A DNA stretch of 64,000 nucleotides, from NCBI GenBank assembly GCA_035297145.1, contig DATGZN010000092.1, forward strand, positions 1-64,000, read 5' to 3'. The notes under the pieces were generated by a model that saw only the letters and a program-made list of their open reading frames with translations, was not told the origin of the DNA and ran no database searches. The position numbers were made by a program, and so were the translations under genes. Positions 16,988 through 25,966 of the stretch are shown piece after piece. The DNA is from QHXW01 sp035297145 (GTDB lineage: Bacteria; Acidobacteriota; Terriglobia; Bryobacterales; Bryobacteraceae). Positions within the stretch are counted from its first letter, which is position 1. Each line of letters starts with the position of its first letter.

Positions 16988-18649
16988 ATGGCAACCTTCC
17001 GATTCTCCATTCCGGCGTTCCTGGCTGCGACTGCCGCCTGCGGCGCCGCGGAGCTACAGGTGTGGCCGGTGGACTCGCTCACGAAAGTATTCGACGACGA
17101 TTCACCGGGGACGAACCGGGCATCTGAAGACATGTGGCTGATCGCGCGGAACGGCCACACCAGCGTTCAATTTGCGGTGCGCACGACCGAACCGGTCGCG
17201 GCATTGGATGCCACGATCAAACTGCGCGGCGGTCTGCGGACAGAGGTGCGGCGGGTCGGCTATGTTCCCGTGCGCGCCAACCCACCAGGCTCGCCAGCCG
17301 ACGAGGTGCTGCGCGCGGCGCCGGCGAAGTTTCCCGATCCACTGTTCGAGGACTTTCCGTTTCGTCTCGACGCCAACCAGACCACCGCGATCTGGGTTAC
17401 CGTCTACGCGCCAGCCGGAACCAAGCCCGGAGTCTACAGAGGCGAGGCCACATTCCGCGACGGCAAGCGACGCGTGGCAGGCGTTCCGTTCCGTATTGAG
17501 GTGACGCACGCCACCGTTCCTGCGAAACAATCGTTGAAGGTCACCACGTGGTTCGATCTGGGCCAAGACAGACTGGGCCGATACTACGACATCGGCAACA
17601 ATCCCGAGCGGTATTGGGAAGTGGCCGGCAACATCGGGCGTGTGCTCGCCGATCACAAGCAGAATGTCCTGATCACGCCGGTGCTTTCGCTCACGGATGC
17701 GCGCGTAAAAGGCGACGGCACCTTGTCGTACGGCTTCTCGCGGCTGGACCGGTGGATTGAAACGTTTACGCGTCTCGGCGCACTAGACCTGATCGAGGGC
17801 GGCCATCTCATGGATCGGGCGTCGGGATACGACTCCCCGATCAGCATCCCGGTGCTCGCCACGGAAAATGGCGAAGTGCATCGAATGAACGTGGGCGCTG
17901 ACGATCCGCGCGCGGCGGCCCACTTCAACTCGTTTCTTCCGGCGCTGTACGCGCATTTGCAAGAGAAGGGCTGGCTCAACCGCTACGTGCAGCATGTGTT
18001 GGATGAAGCGCACGGCACTGAGCCGCCAGTTTATCTGCGATACGTCGCGATCATCCGTAAGAACCTGCCCGGAGTTCCCACGGTGGATGCCATCGATCAG
18101 ACCGCGGGCCTTCTCGGCGAAGCCTGCGACATCTGGGTGCCGCAGCTTGGCAAATTCGACGACGGTTTCGACGCCATTCGCGCGCACGTCAGCAAAGGTG
18201 GCCAGGCGTGGTTCTATACGTGTCTTTATCCGCAGAAGCGCTACCTGAATCGGTTCATTGATTACCCGCTGCTGAAGACGAGGTTATTGCACTGGTTCAA
18301 TTTCCGCTATGACTTCACGGGATTCCTGCACTGGGGCGGAAATTACTGGGATGGCGACCCGTACGCAAACGTCGAGCCGGCGATCGAAGACGGCAAAGAG
18401 GTCCTGCCCGCCGGTGACGCCTTCATCACCTATCCATGGCGCGAGAAGAACAGCATCCACAGCTCGATTCGCTTTGAAGCCGAGCGCGAAGGCATCGAAG
18501 ATTACGAACTACTCCATGCACTCGCGGCGACTGATCCCGACAAGGCTCGCCAACTCGCCACGAAAGCGATTCCCGGGCTGACCGATTACATCCGCGACGT
18601 GCCCACCTTCCGGCGCTTGCAAGCCGAGCTGTTGACGGCGGCCCAGTGA
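16988..18649 (+). CDS. Exported DUF4091 domain protein, glycoside hydrolase-like
   Basis: A 553-residue protein with a short signal-like N terminus (FSIPAFLAATAACGAAE), a beta-sandwich region to about 180 and a barrel-like C-terminal half. Phrases such as HVLDEAHG, ACDIWVPQLG, LHWGGNYWDGDPY and the end SSIRFEAEREGIEDYELL are characteristic of DUF4091 proteins, which are related to glycoside hydrolases. Exact substrate unknown; the acidic residues in LDEAHG and EREGIEDYE are candidate catalytic or structural positions. It is likely periplasmic or extracellular. The start at 16988 follows TATAAT by 8 nt, without a ribosome-binding site. Confidence 0.82.
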   Translation: MATFRFSIPAFLAATAACGAAELQVWPVDSLTKVFDDDSPGTNRASEDMWLIARNGHTSVQFAVRTTEPVAALDATIKLRGGLRTEVRRVGYVPVRANPPGSPADEVLRAAPAKFPDPLFEDFPFRLDANQTTAIWVTVYAPAGTKPGVYRGEATFRDGKRRVAGVPFRIEVTHATVPAKQSLKVTTWFDLGQDRLGRYYDIGNNPERYWEVAGNIGRVLADHKQNVLITPVLSLTDARVKGDGTLSYGFSRLDRWIETFTRLGALDLIEGGHLMDRASGYDSPISIPVLATENGEVHRMNVGADDPRAAAHFNSFLPALYAHLQEKGWLNRYVQHVLDEAHGTEPPVYLRYVAIIRKNLPGVPTVDAIDQTAGLLGEACDIWVPQLGKFDDGFDAIRAHVSKGGQAWFYTCLYPQKRYLNRFIDYPLLKTRLLHWFNFRYDFTGFLHWGGNYWDGDPYANVEPAIEDGKEVLPAGDAFITYPWREKNSIHSSIRFEAEREGIEDYELLHALAATDPDKARQLATKAIPGLTDYIRDVPTFRRLQAELLTAAQ

Positions 18650-18664
18650 AAACCGGGGCGTCAG

Positions 18665-18707
18665 TTGACAATTTGACGCTTTGTGACAAATTGTCCAAAA
18701 TTGTCAC
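18665..18707. promoter_or_regulatory. Cluster of TGACAA/TTGTCA operator-like sites
   Basis: The 43 bp contain TTGACAATTTGAC (18665-18677), an 11-bp palindrome GACAAATTGTC (18685-18695) and an inverted pair GTGACAA (18683-18689) / TTGTCAC (18701-18707). The repeated half-site TGACAA in both orientations looks like binding sites for a dimeric regulator. It lies about 110 bp before the PilZ gene and just after the DUF4091 gene. TTGACA at 18665 could also serve as a -35 box. Confidence 0.5.
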
Positions 18708-18814
18708 CCTAACTCTGGTTAACTCGCCAAGAGGTGTTTGCTCGCATCTGTCTGACTTGTAAAGCGTTGGTCAAACCTATCCAATGGCAATCGAATTGTA
18801 AAAGGAGGGTAGCC

Positions 18815-19177
18815 ATGAGAGTCCGGGTCATTCTTCAGTTGAACCCCCCAAATCCGGTGACAGTAGCCGCTGTGGCGACGCCGCCGTCGAAACGGGGCGA
18901 GCATCGCAGCGCCAAGCGCCTGCCCGTGGACTACCGGTTCTCACTCTTCTCGAATGGCGAAGAGGGACAGCGTTACATTCCGGCACGCGGCATCAACATG
19001 AGCCGCTCCGGCGCCCTGGTGGAAGCCGAAGAGCCTGTGGGCATCGGCTCCGTGGTGTCGATCAAGGTGAACAAGCTCGGCCTGATGGGCAGTGCTTCTG
19101 TGCGGCATTGCACCGGGAAAGGCGGCCGGTTCCGGATCGGACTGCACTTCCCGTCGCCCCTCGCTCAGTCGCAATAA
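18815..19177 (+). CDS. PilZ domain protein, probable c-di-GMP receptor
   Basis: A 120-residue protein with both c-di-GMP-binding motifs of PilZ domains: RxxxR at 31-35 (RSAKR) and NxSxxG at 61-66 (NMSRSG), followed by beta strands ending in RIGLHF. It should bind c-di-GMP and act as a small effector, partner unknown. The start at 18815 is chosen because AAAGGAGGG lies just upstream; an in-frame start at 18734 has no such site. A cluster of operator-like repeats lies about 110 bp upstream. An exported protein gene follows after 45 nt. Confidence 0.9.
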   Translation: MRVRVILQLNPPNPVTVAAVATPPSKRGEHRSAKRLPVDYRFSLFSNGEEGQRYIPARGINMSRSGALVEAEEPVGIGSVVSIKVNKLGLMGSASVRHCTGKGGRFRIGLHFPSPLAQSQ

Positions 19178-19222
19178 CAGAAACCCCGAAACCTTTCGCC
19201 TGGCGCTGCGCATCATACGGTT

Positions 19223-19975
19223 ATGCGGCGCGCTGGCCTCTTAACTCTTTTCTTCCTATTACCTGCCGTAGCGGAGGATCTCGTACTGACGATCCCGCCG
19301 GTCAGGACGTCGATGAGCGTTCAGAACCAGCCTGTTGCCATTACTGTTTCCGGATCTGTTTCGGGTGGTTCCACGGGTCATGATCCAGCGCCATTCCGTT
19401 TGAGTCTGACGGCTGATCTCAGCGACTTGCAGCAGAACATCACCACGCTGCTGAGTTCGCAGTTGAACCGTTCGGAAAAGTGCGGGGATCGCCTTACCAT
19501 CGAGCATGCCACGCTGGCCCCGAGCGCTCCAACGGCTCTGCTGACAGCCAATTTGCACTACGAGAAGTGGGCATGCGCCAAGGTTTTCGGAAGGGACGTC
19601 GTGAAGCGGTTGGTGGGTGGAAACGGCGCTGTAGAAGTGCAGCTGACGCCGGCGGTGGAAGCGAATCGCACGATAAGGCTGCAATCCGAGGTCGGGTCGA
19701 TTCAGGCGGACGGTTCGCTGGGTGAAGCGCTCCGTTCGGGTTCTCTGGGCACGATGTTGCGGGACAAGATCCGGACCACGCTGACGGCCGCGATGGAAAA
19801 AGCCAACCTGGAAGCCAGCATCCCTCCCGAACTGCAGCCGGTCGCCACGATTCAAGGTGCGCAGTTCGTGGATGGGGCAGGTCGATTGTGCCTCAAGCTA
19901 TCGGGCGAGGTGCGCATTTCCGCTCAGCAGCTCCGAACGTTGATCGACCAGCGGACGGCCAGCGCCTCGCACTGA
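19223..19975 (+). CDS. Exported protein of unknown function
   Basis: A 250-residue protein with a signal peptide (MRRAGLLTLFFLLPAVAEDL, cleavage likely after about residue 17). The mature part is mostly beta-like with a central DLQQNITTLLSSQLNRSEKCGDRL and three cysteines (about 86, 116 and near KLSGEV). It resembles periplasmic or outer-membrane-associated proteins of lipid-binding type in pattern only. I do not recognise a family. It follows the PilZ gene by 45 nt and may share its transcript; it ends 6 bp before the convergent purE stop. Confidence 0.65.
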   Translation: MRRAGLLTLFFLLPAVAEDLVLTIPPVRTSMSVQNQPVAITVSGSVSGGSTGHDPAPFRLSLTADLSDLQQNITTLLSSQLNRSEKCGDRLTIEHATLAPSAPTALLTANLHYEKWACAKVFGRDVVKRLVGGNGAVEVQLTPAVEANRTIRLQSEVGSIQADGSLGEALRSGSLGTMLRDKIRTTLTAAMEKANLEASIPPELQPVATIQGAQFVDGAGRLCLKLSGEVRISAQQLRTLIDQRTASASH

Positions 19976-19981
19976 ATCCAT

Positions 19982-20473
19982 CTACGGAAGTGTTTCCGCG
20001 GCAACCTTCCGCTTTTGTTCCGCGCGGAAGCGATGCAGCTTCTCGCGAAGCTCGGGCCGGCTGTTGGCAAGAATCGCAATCGCAAATAACGCAGCGTTCC
20101 TGGCGCCCGGTTTTCCTATGGCGAGCGTGCCCACGGGAACACCGGCGGGCATCTGCACCGTAGAGAGCAGCGAATCCATTCCTTTGAGAGACTCGCTCTC
20201 CATGGGAACGCCCAGCACCGGCAGCGTCGTATAAGCGGCGGTAACGCCTGCCAGGTGCGCGGCGCCACCCGCTCCGGCGATGATCACTTCGAGGCCGCGG
20301 GTTTCCGCGCTCGAAGCGAACTCGGCGGCCAGTTCCGGCGTGCGATGGGCGGAAAGGACGCGACTTTCGTGGGGCACGCCGAACTCGTTAAACGTTTCGC
20401 TGGCGGCGCGCATCACTTCCCAATCGGACCTGCTGCCCATGATCACGGCGACCAGGGGATTGGCATTCTCCAT
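19982..20473 (-). CDS. purE: N5-carboxyaminoimidazole ribonucleotide mutase
   Basis: Acts in purine biosynthesis, converting N5-CAIR to CAIR. The 163-residue protein has the class I motifs GSRSD (13-17), SAHRTP with His43 and AGAGGAAHLAG, and the C-terminal AALFAIAILA helix. No purK is adjacent. A LarB protein would be longer with a different N terminus, so the nearby larC does not change the call. It starts 9 bp after the isocitrate dehydrogenase stop and is probably cotranscribed with it. Confidence 0.96.
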   Translation of the reverse strand: MENANPLVAVIMGSRSDWEVMRAASETFNEFGVPHESRVLSAHRTPELAAEFASSAETRGLEVIIAGAGGAAHLAGVTAAYTTLPVLGVPMESESLKGMDSLLSTVQMPAGVPVGTLAIGKPGARNAALFAIAILANSRPELREKLHRFRAEQKRKVAAETLP

Positions 20474-20482
20474 GCGTGGAAA

Positions 20483-21934
20483 CTATTCTCCTTGTGCAAG
20501 CGTATAACCGGACTTGCCATCAAAATTGCGCAGGCTCTCGGTTTTGACCACGTCGAGACCCGCCGCAGCAACACGCTCCAGCAAACCAAGAATGTGCCGT
20601 GATGTAACGGCGGCGCCCGGCTGCGCGGCGGTGTAGCGGCAGCGGAAACTATCGGTGCAAAACGTTTCCGGGATCCCGTCGGGCCAGACTTTAAGCCCGC
20701 GATTCGCAATGGTGGAAAGCTTCAGGCCATCGACGTTGATGCGATTCATCGCCTCCGCCAACTGATTCGGGTTGCGGCTCGCCCACTCCAGATAAATATC
20801 GATGCCCACCAGTTCCGTCTTCGGCGCGGGCAGCGGGGCCTTCCCTGCTCCGGCCGCGTGCGCGCTGCGGTGAGCATAACTCACGGCCTTGAGCGTTTCC
20901 GGCTTCTTCCCCATGCGCGCGATGACCGCGTCGGCGAATTCTTTGGTCCCAACCTTCTGCTTGCTGATTCCTTCCGTATAGACGTCGTAGGTATGAACGC
21001 CATCCTCCAGAGTGCGCAGCCAGCCGTTGTGTACGCGCTCCGCGGCTTCGGGCTGATCGATGTGCACGAGCATCAGCACAGCGCCCAGCAGCAGGCCCGA
21101 GGGGTTCGCCAGGTTCTGACCGGCGCGCCGCGGCGCCGACCCATGGATGGCCTCGAACATGGCGCAAAGATCGCCGATATTCGCCGATCCAGCCAGGCCA
21201 ACGGAACCGGCAATCTGGGCGGCGACGTCGGAAAGGATGTCGCCATAGAGGTTGGGCATCACGATCACGTCGAACGCTTCCGGAGTATCGGCTAGCTTCG
21301 CGGCGCCGATATCGACGATCCAGTGCTCGTTCTGAATGTCCGAATACTCGGCAGCAATCTCGTCAAAGACCTTGTGGAAGAGACCGTCCGTCATCTTCAT
21401 GATGTTGTCTTTGGTGAAGCAGGTGACCTTGGCGCGCTTGTGCTGGCGCGCGTACTCGAACGCGTAGCGCACGATCTTTTCGCATCCCGGCCGCGAGATG
21501 AGCTTCAAACACTCGATTTCATTTGCGGTCAGGCGATACTCGATACCCGCATAGAGGTCTTCCTCATTTTCGCGAACGATCACCACGTCCATCTTGTGAT
21601 GCTTGGTCTCGACAAAAGGATGGTACGAGACGCAAGGCCGCACGTTGGCATAGAGGCCGAGAGTCTTGCGCGTGGTCACGTTCAGGCTCTTGAATCCGCC
21701 GCCCTGCGGGGTGGTGATGGGAGCTTTGAGAAATACTTTGGTGCGGCGTAGTGACTCCCACGCGCTAGGCTCGATGCCGGCGGTGTTCCCTCGCAGATAA
21801 ACTTTTTCACCGATTTCGATGGTTTCGATCGCAAGCGGCGCGCCGGCCGCCTCCAGAATGCGCAACGTGGCATTCATGATCTCGGGACCGATGCCGTCGC
21901 CGTGCGCAACGGTAATAGGAATCTTTGCGGCCAT
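20483..21934 (-). CDS. icd: Isocitrate dehydrogenase, Thermus type
   Basis: Oxidative decarboxylation of isocitrate to 2-oxoglutarate, probably NADP-dependent. The 483-residue protein has the beta-decarboxylating dehydrogenase fold: HGDGIGPEIM, SLNVTTRKTLGLYANVRP, VVIVRENEEDLYAGIEY, MPNLYGDILSDVAA and FEAIHGSAP. It has a C-terminal extension of about 150 residues (GIDIYLEWA, NRGLKVWPDG, FDGKSGYTLAQGE) like that of the Thermus thermophilus enzyme and absent from the E. coli one. The start at 21934 gives this family's N terminus. It is divergent from larC across 75 bp. Confidence 0.93.
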   Translation of the reverse strand: MAAKIPITVAHGDGIGPEIMNATLRILEAAGAPLAIETIEIGEKVYLRGNTAGIEPSAWESLRRTKVFLKAPITTPQGGGFKSLNVTTRKTLGLYANVRPCVSYHPFVETKHHKMDVVIVRENEEDLYAGIEYRLTANEIECLKLISRPGCEKIVRYAFEYARQHKRAKVTCFTKDNIMKMTDGLFHKVFDEIAAEYSDIQNEHWIVDIGAAKLADTPEAFDVIVMPNLYGDILSDVAAQIAGSVGLAGSANIGDLCAMFEAIHGSAPRRAGQNLANPSGLLLGAVLMLVHIDQPEAAERVHNGWLRTLEDGVHTYDVYTEGISKQKVGTKEFADAVIARMGKKPETLKAVSYAHRSAHAAGAGKAPLPAPKTELVGIDIYLEWASRNPNQLAEAMNRINVDGLKLSTIANRGLKVWPDGIPETFCTDSFRCRYTAAQPGAAVTSRHILGLLERVAAAGLDVVKTESLRNFDGKSGYTLAQGE

Positions 21935-22009
21935 ATGGTGGATTACCCAAGATAAGGAATAATTGGAGCGCGCGCAACCACTATAGGATAATGAAAGTTC
22001 CCGGACACT

Positions 22010-23164
22010 ATGCGCATCTGCTATCTGGACGCCTTTTCGGGCATCAGCGGAGACATGCTGGTCGGCGCCCTCGCCGACGCCGGCGCGGACTCGGCTGCCA
22101 TCACGGATGGGTTGTGCTCGCTCCATAGCGGGGCATCGGTGTCGTTCGAGAAGGTCAAGCGGTGCGGCATCGCGGCCTCGAAGTTTCACGTGCATGTGGA
22201 CGAGCAGCAAAAGCACCGGCACCTTTCGGGGATTTTGAAGATGATCGAGGCAGCCACGCTCTCGGATCGCGTGAAACAGAACGCTTCAGCGGTGTTTCAG
22301 CGGCTGGGCGAGGCGGAAGCCGCGGTGCACCAGATTCCCATCGAAAAGGTCCACTTCCACGAAGTCGGCGCGGTGGATTCAATCGCCGATATTGTGGGCG
22401 CGTGCCTCGGATTTGAGCTGCTGGGCGCGGATGCTATCTACAGTTCGCCGCTCAACCTCGGCAGCGGAACCGTGAAGGCCGATCACGGCGTAATGCCCGT
22501 TCCGGCCCCGGCCACCGCGGCGCTCGTGGCGGGCAAGCCAGTTTACGCGCGCGGCCCGGCAGTGGAGCTGACTACGCCGACCGGTGCGGCGGTCGCGGTG
22601 ACGCTCGCGCGGGATTTCGGCGTGATGCCGCCGATGAAGATCGCGGCAGTCGGGTACGGCGCCGGGGGTCATGATTTTGCTGAGCAGGCGAACGTACTGC
22701 GCATCTTCGTGGGCGAGGCTTCCGGCGCAGTGGAAGCTACAACAGTGTGCGTGATTGAGGCGAACATCGACGATTCGAGCCCGCAGGTGCTCGGTTATGC
22801 CGTGGAGCGGTTACTCGAAGCCGGCGCGCTGGATGCCACTCTCGAACCGCTGGAAATGAAAAAGGGCAGGCCCGGCACTTTGTTGCGCGTGATCGCGACG
22901 CCGGAGCAACGCACGGCGCTCGCCGAAATCATCTTCAACGAAACCACAACGTTGGGCGTGCGCACATACACTGCGGAGCGCCTGGTACAAGCGCGCCGCT
23001 GGGTGGAGGTGGAAACGCCGCACGGCAAAGTGCGGATGAAAGTTGCGGAGCACTCGTTCGCGCCCGAGTACGAAGACTGCCGTGCGCTGGCCCGCGCGAC
23101 TGGCACGGCTCTCAAAGACATCATCGCCGAGGCGAATTTTGCGTATTTGAAAAACAATCGATGA
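22010..23164 (+). CDS. larC: Nickel-pincer cofactor biosynthesis protein LarC
   Basis: LarC inserts nickel into the pyridinium pincer cofactor of lactate racemase-type enzymes. The 384-residue protein has the family start MRICYLDAFSGISGDMLVGA, the His-rich HVHVDEQQKHRHL, VHFHEVGAVDSIADIVG and the C-terminal IEANIDDSSPQ and MKKGRPGTLLRV. It is one continuous frame, unlike species needing a programmed frameshift between LarC1 and LarC2. LarB, LarE and LarA are not in this window. It overlaps metG by ATGA, so it is the first gene of a larC-metG-tatD transcription unit. A possible -10 (GATAAT, 21987-21992) lies upstream. Confidence 0.92.
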   Translation: MRICYLDAFSGISGDMLVGALADAGADSAAITDGLCSLHSGASVSFEKVKRCGIAASKFHVHVDEQQKHRHLSGILKMIEAATLSDRVKQNASAVFQRLGEAEAAVHQIPIEKVHFHEVGAVDSIADIVGACLGFELLGADAIYSSPLNLGSGTVKADHGVMPVPAPATAALVAGKPVYARGPAVELTTPTGAAVAVTLARDFGVMPPMKIAAVGYGAGGHDFAEQANVLRIFVGEASGAVEATTVCVIEANIDDSSPQVLGYAVERLLEAGALDATLEPLEMKKGRPGTLLRVIATPEQRTALAEIIFNETTTLGVRTYTAERLVQARRWVEVETPHGKVRMKVAEHSFAPEYEDCRALARATGTALKDIIAEANFAYLKNNR

Positions 23165-25113
23165 AATACTACCTCACGACTCCGATCTACTACGTCAACG
23201 CAGCGCCGCACATCGGCCACACCTACACCACCATCGCCGCCGATGTGATCAAGCGCTTCAAACGTATGCAGGGCTTCGACCCAGTGGTGCTCACCACGGG
23301 CAGTGACGAACATGGCCAGAAAGTGGAGCGCTCTGCCCAGGCAGCCGGGAAAACACCGCAAGAGTTCACCAAGGCTATCGCCGAGGAATTCAAGCGGCAG
23401 TGGAGCGATTTCGGTCTGGGTATCGACCACTTCGTTCGCACGTCGGAAGATCCGAAGCATCGCGAAACGGTGCAGTGGCTCTTCGAGCGATGCATGAAGA
23501 ACGGCGCGGTCTACAAAGGAAGCTACACCGGCCAGTACTGCGTGTTCGACGAGCTTTACGTGAATGACGCCAAGCCGGGCGACCCCTGCCCCGATTGCGG
23601 CCGGCCGACCGAGACCGTCACCGAAGAGAATTACTTCTTCAAACTTTCCGCATTCGGAGAGCGCTTGCTCGAACTCTACCAGAAGCAACCGGATTTCATC
23701 CAGCCCGAAACTCGGCGCAACGAGGTCATCTCATTCGTCAAGCAAGGCTTGAACGACCTCTCCATCAGCCGCACGACCATCAAGTGGGGCATCCCCGTAC
23801 CGGTCGAGGGCAACCACGTGTTCTACGTCTGGTTTGACGCGCTGACGACCTACCTGACCGCGGTGCGAGATCAAAAGGATAAGTCTGGAAACGACATCTG
23901 GCCCGCGGACCTGCACCTCATCGGCAAAGAGATCGTCCGCTTCCACGCCATCTATTGGCCGGCTTTCCTGATGGCTGCGGAACTGCCGATTCCCAAACGC
24001 GTATACGCGCACGGATGGCTGCTGTTCGAGCACGACAAGATGAGCAAGTCGCGCGGGAATATCGTGCGCGCGGAGCCAATCCGCAAAGTCATGGGCGCCG
24101 ACGCCCTGCGCTATTTCTTGCTGCGCGAAATCGTCTTCGGGCAGGACGGCAGCTTCAGCTACGATGCGCTGATCGGGCGCTATAACTCGGAACTCGCCAA
24201 CGGTCTGGGAAATCTCGCGAGCCGCACGCTCACCATGATTCAGCAGTATCGCGGAGGCGCAATTCCTGCCGGGGGCGCGGATCTGGTTCAGAAGGCCGCT
24301 TGCGAAACGATTCGTGCGACAGCAGAGGCTTTTCACAAGTTCGATTTCTCGAAGGGCTTGGAATCGATTTGGGCGATGCTCTCGGTCGTGGACAAATTCA
24401 TTGTCGAGCAGGCCCCCTGGAAACTGGCCCCGAACCAGGACCCGGCTGTACAGCAGAAGTTGGACGCCGCCCTTTACGCCTCTGCCGAAGCGCTGCGCAT
24501 CGCCACTGCCTTGCTCTATCCGGTCCTACCCGAATCCTGCGCCAAAATCTGGGAGCAGCTTGGCATGCCCGATCCGCTTGACTCGATCCGGCTCGACTCG
24601 TTGGCCTGGGGACAATTACGCGCGGGCCAGAAGATCGGCCACATCGCCGCCGTTTTCCCACGCATAGATGCCAAGCCTGCCATCGAGAAAATGCGCGAAC
24701 TGGAAGCCCAGGTGTCCGCCGAACAAGCAGTGCTGATGGGCAAAGCGCCCGCTCCGGCCGCCGCGCAACCCACGGCCGGCAGTCCGCAAATCACCATCGA
24801 CGATTTCGCCAAAGTGGACCTCCGCGTTGGCCAGGTGCTCTCCGCCGAGCGCGTCAAAGGCGCCGACAAGCTGCTGCATTTGAAAGTCGACCTCGCCGAA
24901 GCGGAGCCGCGCTCCATCGTCGCCGGAATTGCCGAAGCCTACGCACCGGAATCGCTCATTGGCCGCAAAGTCGTGATCGTGGCCAATCTCGCACCGCGCA
25001 AGCTGCGCGGCCTCACGTCGAACGGCATGATCGTGGCCGCTTCGCTCGAAGGCGGCAAACCCATGCTGGCCGGCTTTCTCGAAGATGTCCCCGTGGGTGC
25101 GCGGCTGAAGTGA
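23161..25113 (+). CDS. metG: Methionyl-tRNA synthetase with C-terminal tRNA-binding domain
   Basis: Charges tRNA-Met. The 650-residue protein has HIGH at 17-20, a zinc pair Cys143/Cys146 (CPDC), and KMSKS at 293-297. A Pro/Ala-rich linker precedes a C-terminal EMAP-II/Trbp111-like OB domain (about 544-650; DFAKVDLRVGQV, LRGLTSNGMIVAAS) that dimerises and binds tRNA. It overlaps larC by ATGA and tatD by GTGA, so the three genes are coupled. Confidence 0.97.
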   Translation: MKYYLTTPIYYVNAAPHIGHTYTTIAADVIKRFKRMQGFDPVVLTTGSDEHGQKVERSAQAAGKTPQEFTKAIAEEFKRQWSDFGLGIDHFVRTSEDPKHRETVQWLFERCMKNGAVYKGSYTGQYCVFDELYVNDAKPGDPCPDCGRPTETVTEENYFFKLSAFGERLLELYQKQPDFIQPETRRNEVISFVKQGLNDLSISRTTIKWGIPVPVEGNHVFYVWFDALTTYLTAVRDQKDKSGNDIWPADLHLIGKEIVRFHAIYWPAFLMAAELPIPKRVYAHGWLLFEHDKMSKSRGNIVRAEPIRKVMGADALRYFLLREIVFGQDGSFSYDALIGRYNSELANGLGNLASRTLTMIQQYRGGAIPAGGADLVQKAACETIRATAEAFHKFDFSKGLESIWAMLSVVDKFIVEQAPWKLAPNQDPAVQQKLDAALYASAEALRIATALLYPVLPESCAKIWEQLGMPDPLDSIRLDSLAWGQLRAGQKIGHIAAVFPRIDAKPAIEKMRELEAQVSAEQAVLMGKAPAPAAAQPTAGSPQITIDDFAKVDLRVGQVLSAERVKGADKLLHLKVDLAEAEPRSIVAGIAEAYAPESLIGRKVVIVANLAPRKLRGLTSNGMIVAASLEGGKPMLAGFLEDVPVGARLK

Positions 25114-25883
25114 GCCTGGTCGATTCCCACTGCCATCTCGATGACGAGAAGTTCGACGCCGACCGCGACGCAACCATCGAACGCGCCCGTGCAGCCGGCG
25201 TCGACCGCATGATGGCGATCGGCACGGGCGACGGACCGCCAGATCTCGAAGCCGCGCTCCGCCTCGCCCGCGAGCACGATTTCATCTATGCAACTATCGG
25301 TGTGCATCCGCACGACGCCGCGAAAGCCACGCCCGAGACATTCGAGCGGCTCACAGAACTCGCCGGGGAATCCAAAGTCCTAGCCATCGGCGAGATCGGT
25401 CTCGACTACCATTACGACTTCTCTCCGCGCGATGTTCAGAGTCGCGTGTTCGCGCAACAGCTCGAACTCGCCGCCGGCGCCCGCAAACCCATCGTCATTC
25501 ACACGCGCGAAGCCTGGGATGACACGCTGGCGCTGGTCCGCGAGCACGGCCTGCCGTTCGGCGGCATCATGCATTGCTTCACCGGCGGTGCGAAACAGGC
25601 TGAGGAAGCCCTGGAACTCGGCTTTCACCTCAGTTTTGGCGGAATCCTGACGTTCCCAAAGGCGGACGATGTTCGCGAAGCAGCCGCCCGTGCGCCTGAG
25701 GATCGCCTCCTGATCGAAACCGATTCCCCTTACTTAGCCCCAATTCCGTATCGCGGCAAGCGCAACGAGCCGGCATTTCTCACCGAGACTGCGCGACGGC
25801 TGGCGGAGCTCCGGACAATGTCTGTTGAGAACATGGCCGCCATCACGACACAGAATTTTAACCGTCTCTTCAAATTGGGCTAA
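25110..25883 (+). CDS. tatD: TatD family metal-dependent DNase/hydrolase
   Basis: A 257-residue TIM-barrel hydrolase. Metal ligands are visible in DSHCHLDD (two His), GEIGLDYHYD (Glu), HTREAWDD, MHCFTGG and ETDSPYLAP (Asp). Family members act as 3'-5' DNases or tRNA-editing-like deacylases. The start is GTG overlapping the metG stop (GTGA), a common metG-tatD arrangement in bacteria. Confidence 0.95.
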   Translation: MSLVDSHCHLDDEKFDADRDATIERARAAGVDRMMAIGTGDGPPDLEAALRLAREHDFIYATIGVHPHDAAKATPETFERLTELAGESKVLAIGEIGLDYHYDFSPRDVQSRVFAQQLELAAGARKPIVIHTREAWDDTLALVREHGLPFGGIMHCFTGGAKQAEEALELGFHLSFGGILTFPKADDVREAAARAPEDRLLIETDSPYLAPIPYRGKRNEPAFLTETARRLAELRTMSVENMAAITTQNFNRLFKLG

Positions 25884-25966
25884 GTAATTTACATGCATTC
25901 CACGGTGTTCAGTTGCATTCTGCGCGCAATTCGTGCATCCTAATAGGTTTTCTTCCTCGCGACGGC

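Noticed and set aside
15931..17127. Long plus-strand frame of about 400 codons
   Set aside because: Antisense to deoB, which has complete phosphopentomutase motifs; a shadow frame.
19982..20473. LarB, because larC is nearby
   Set aside because: The protein is 163 residues with PurE class I motifs and no LarB N-terminal part.
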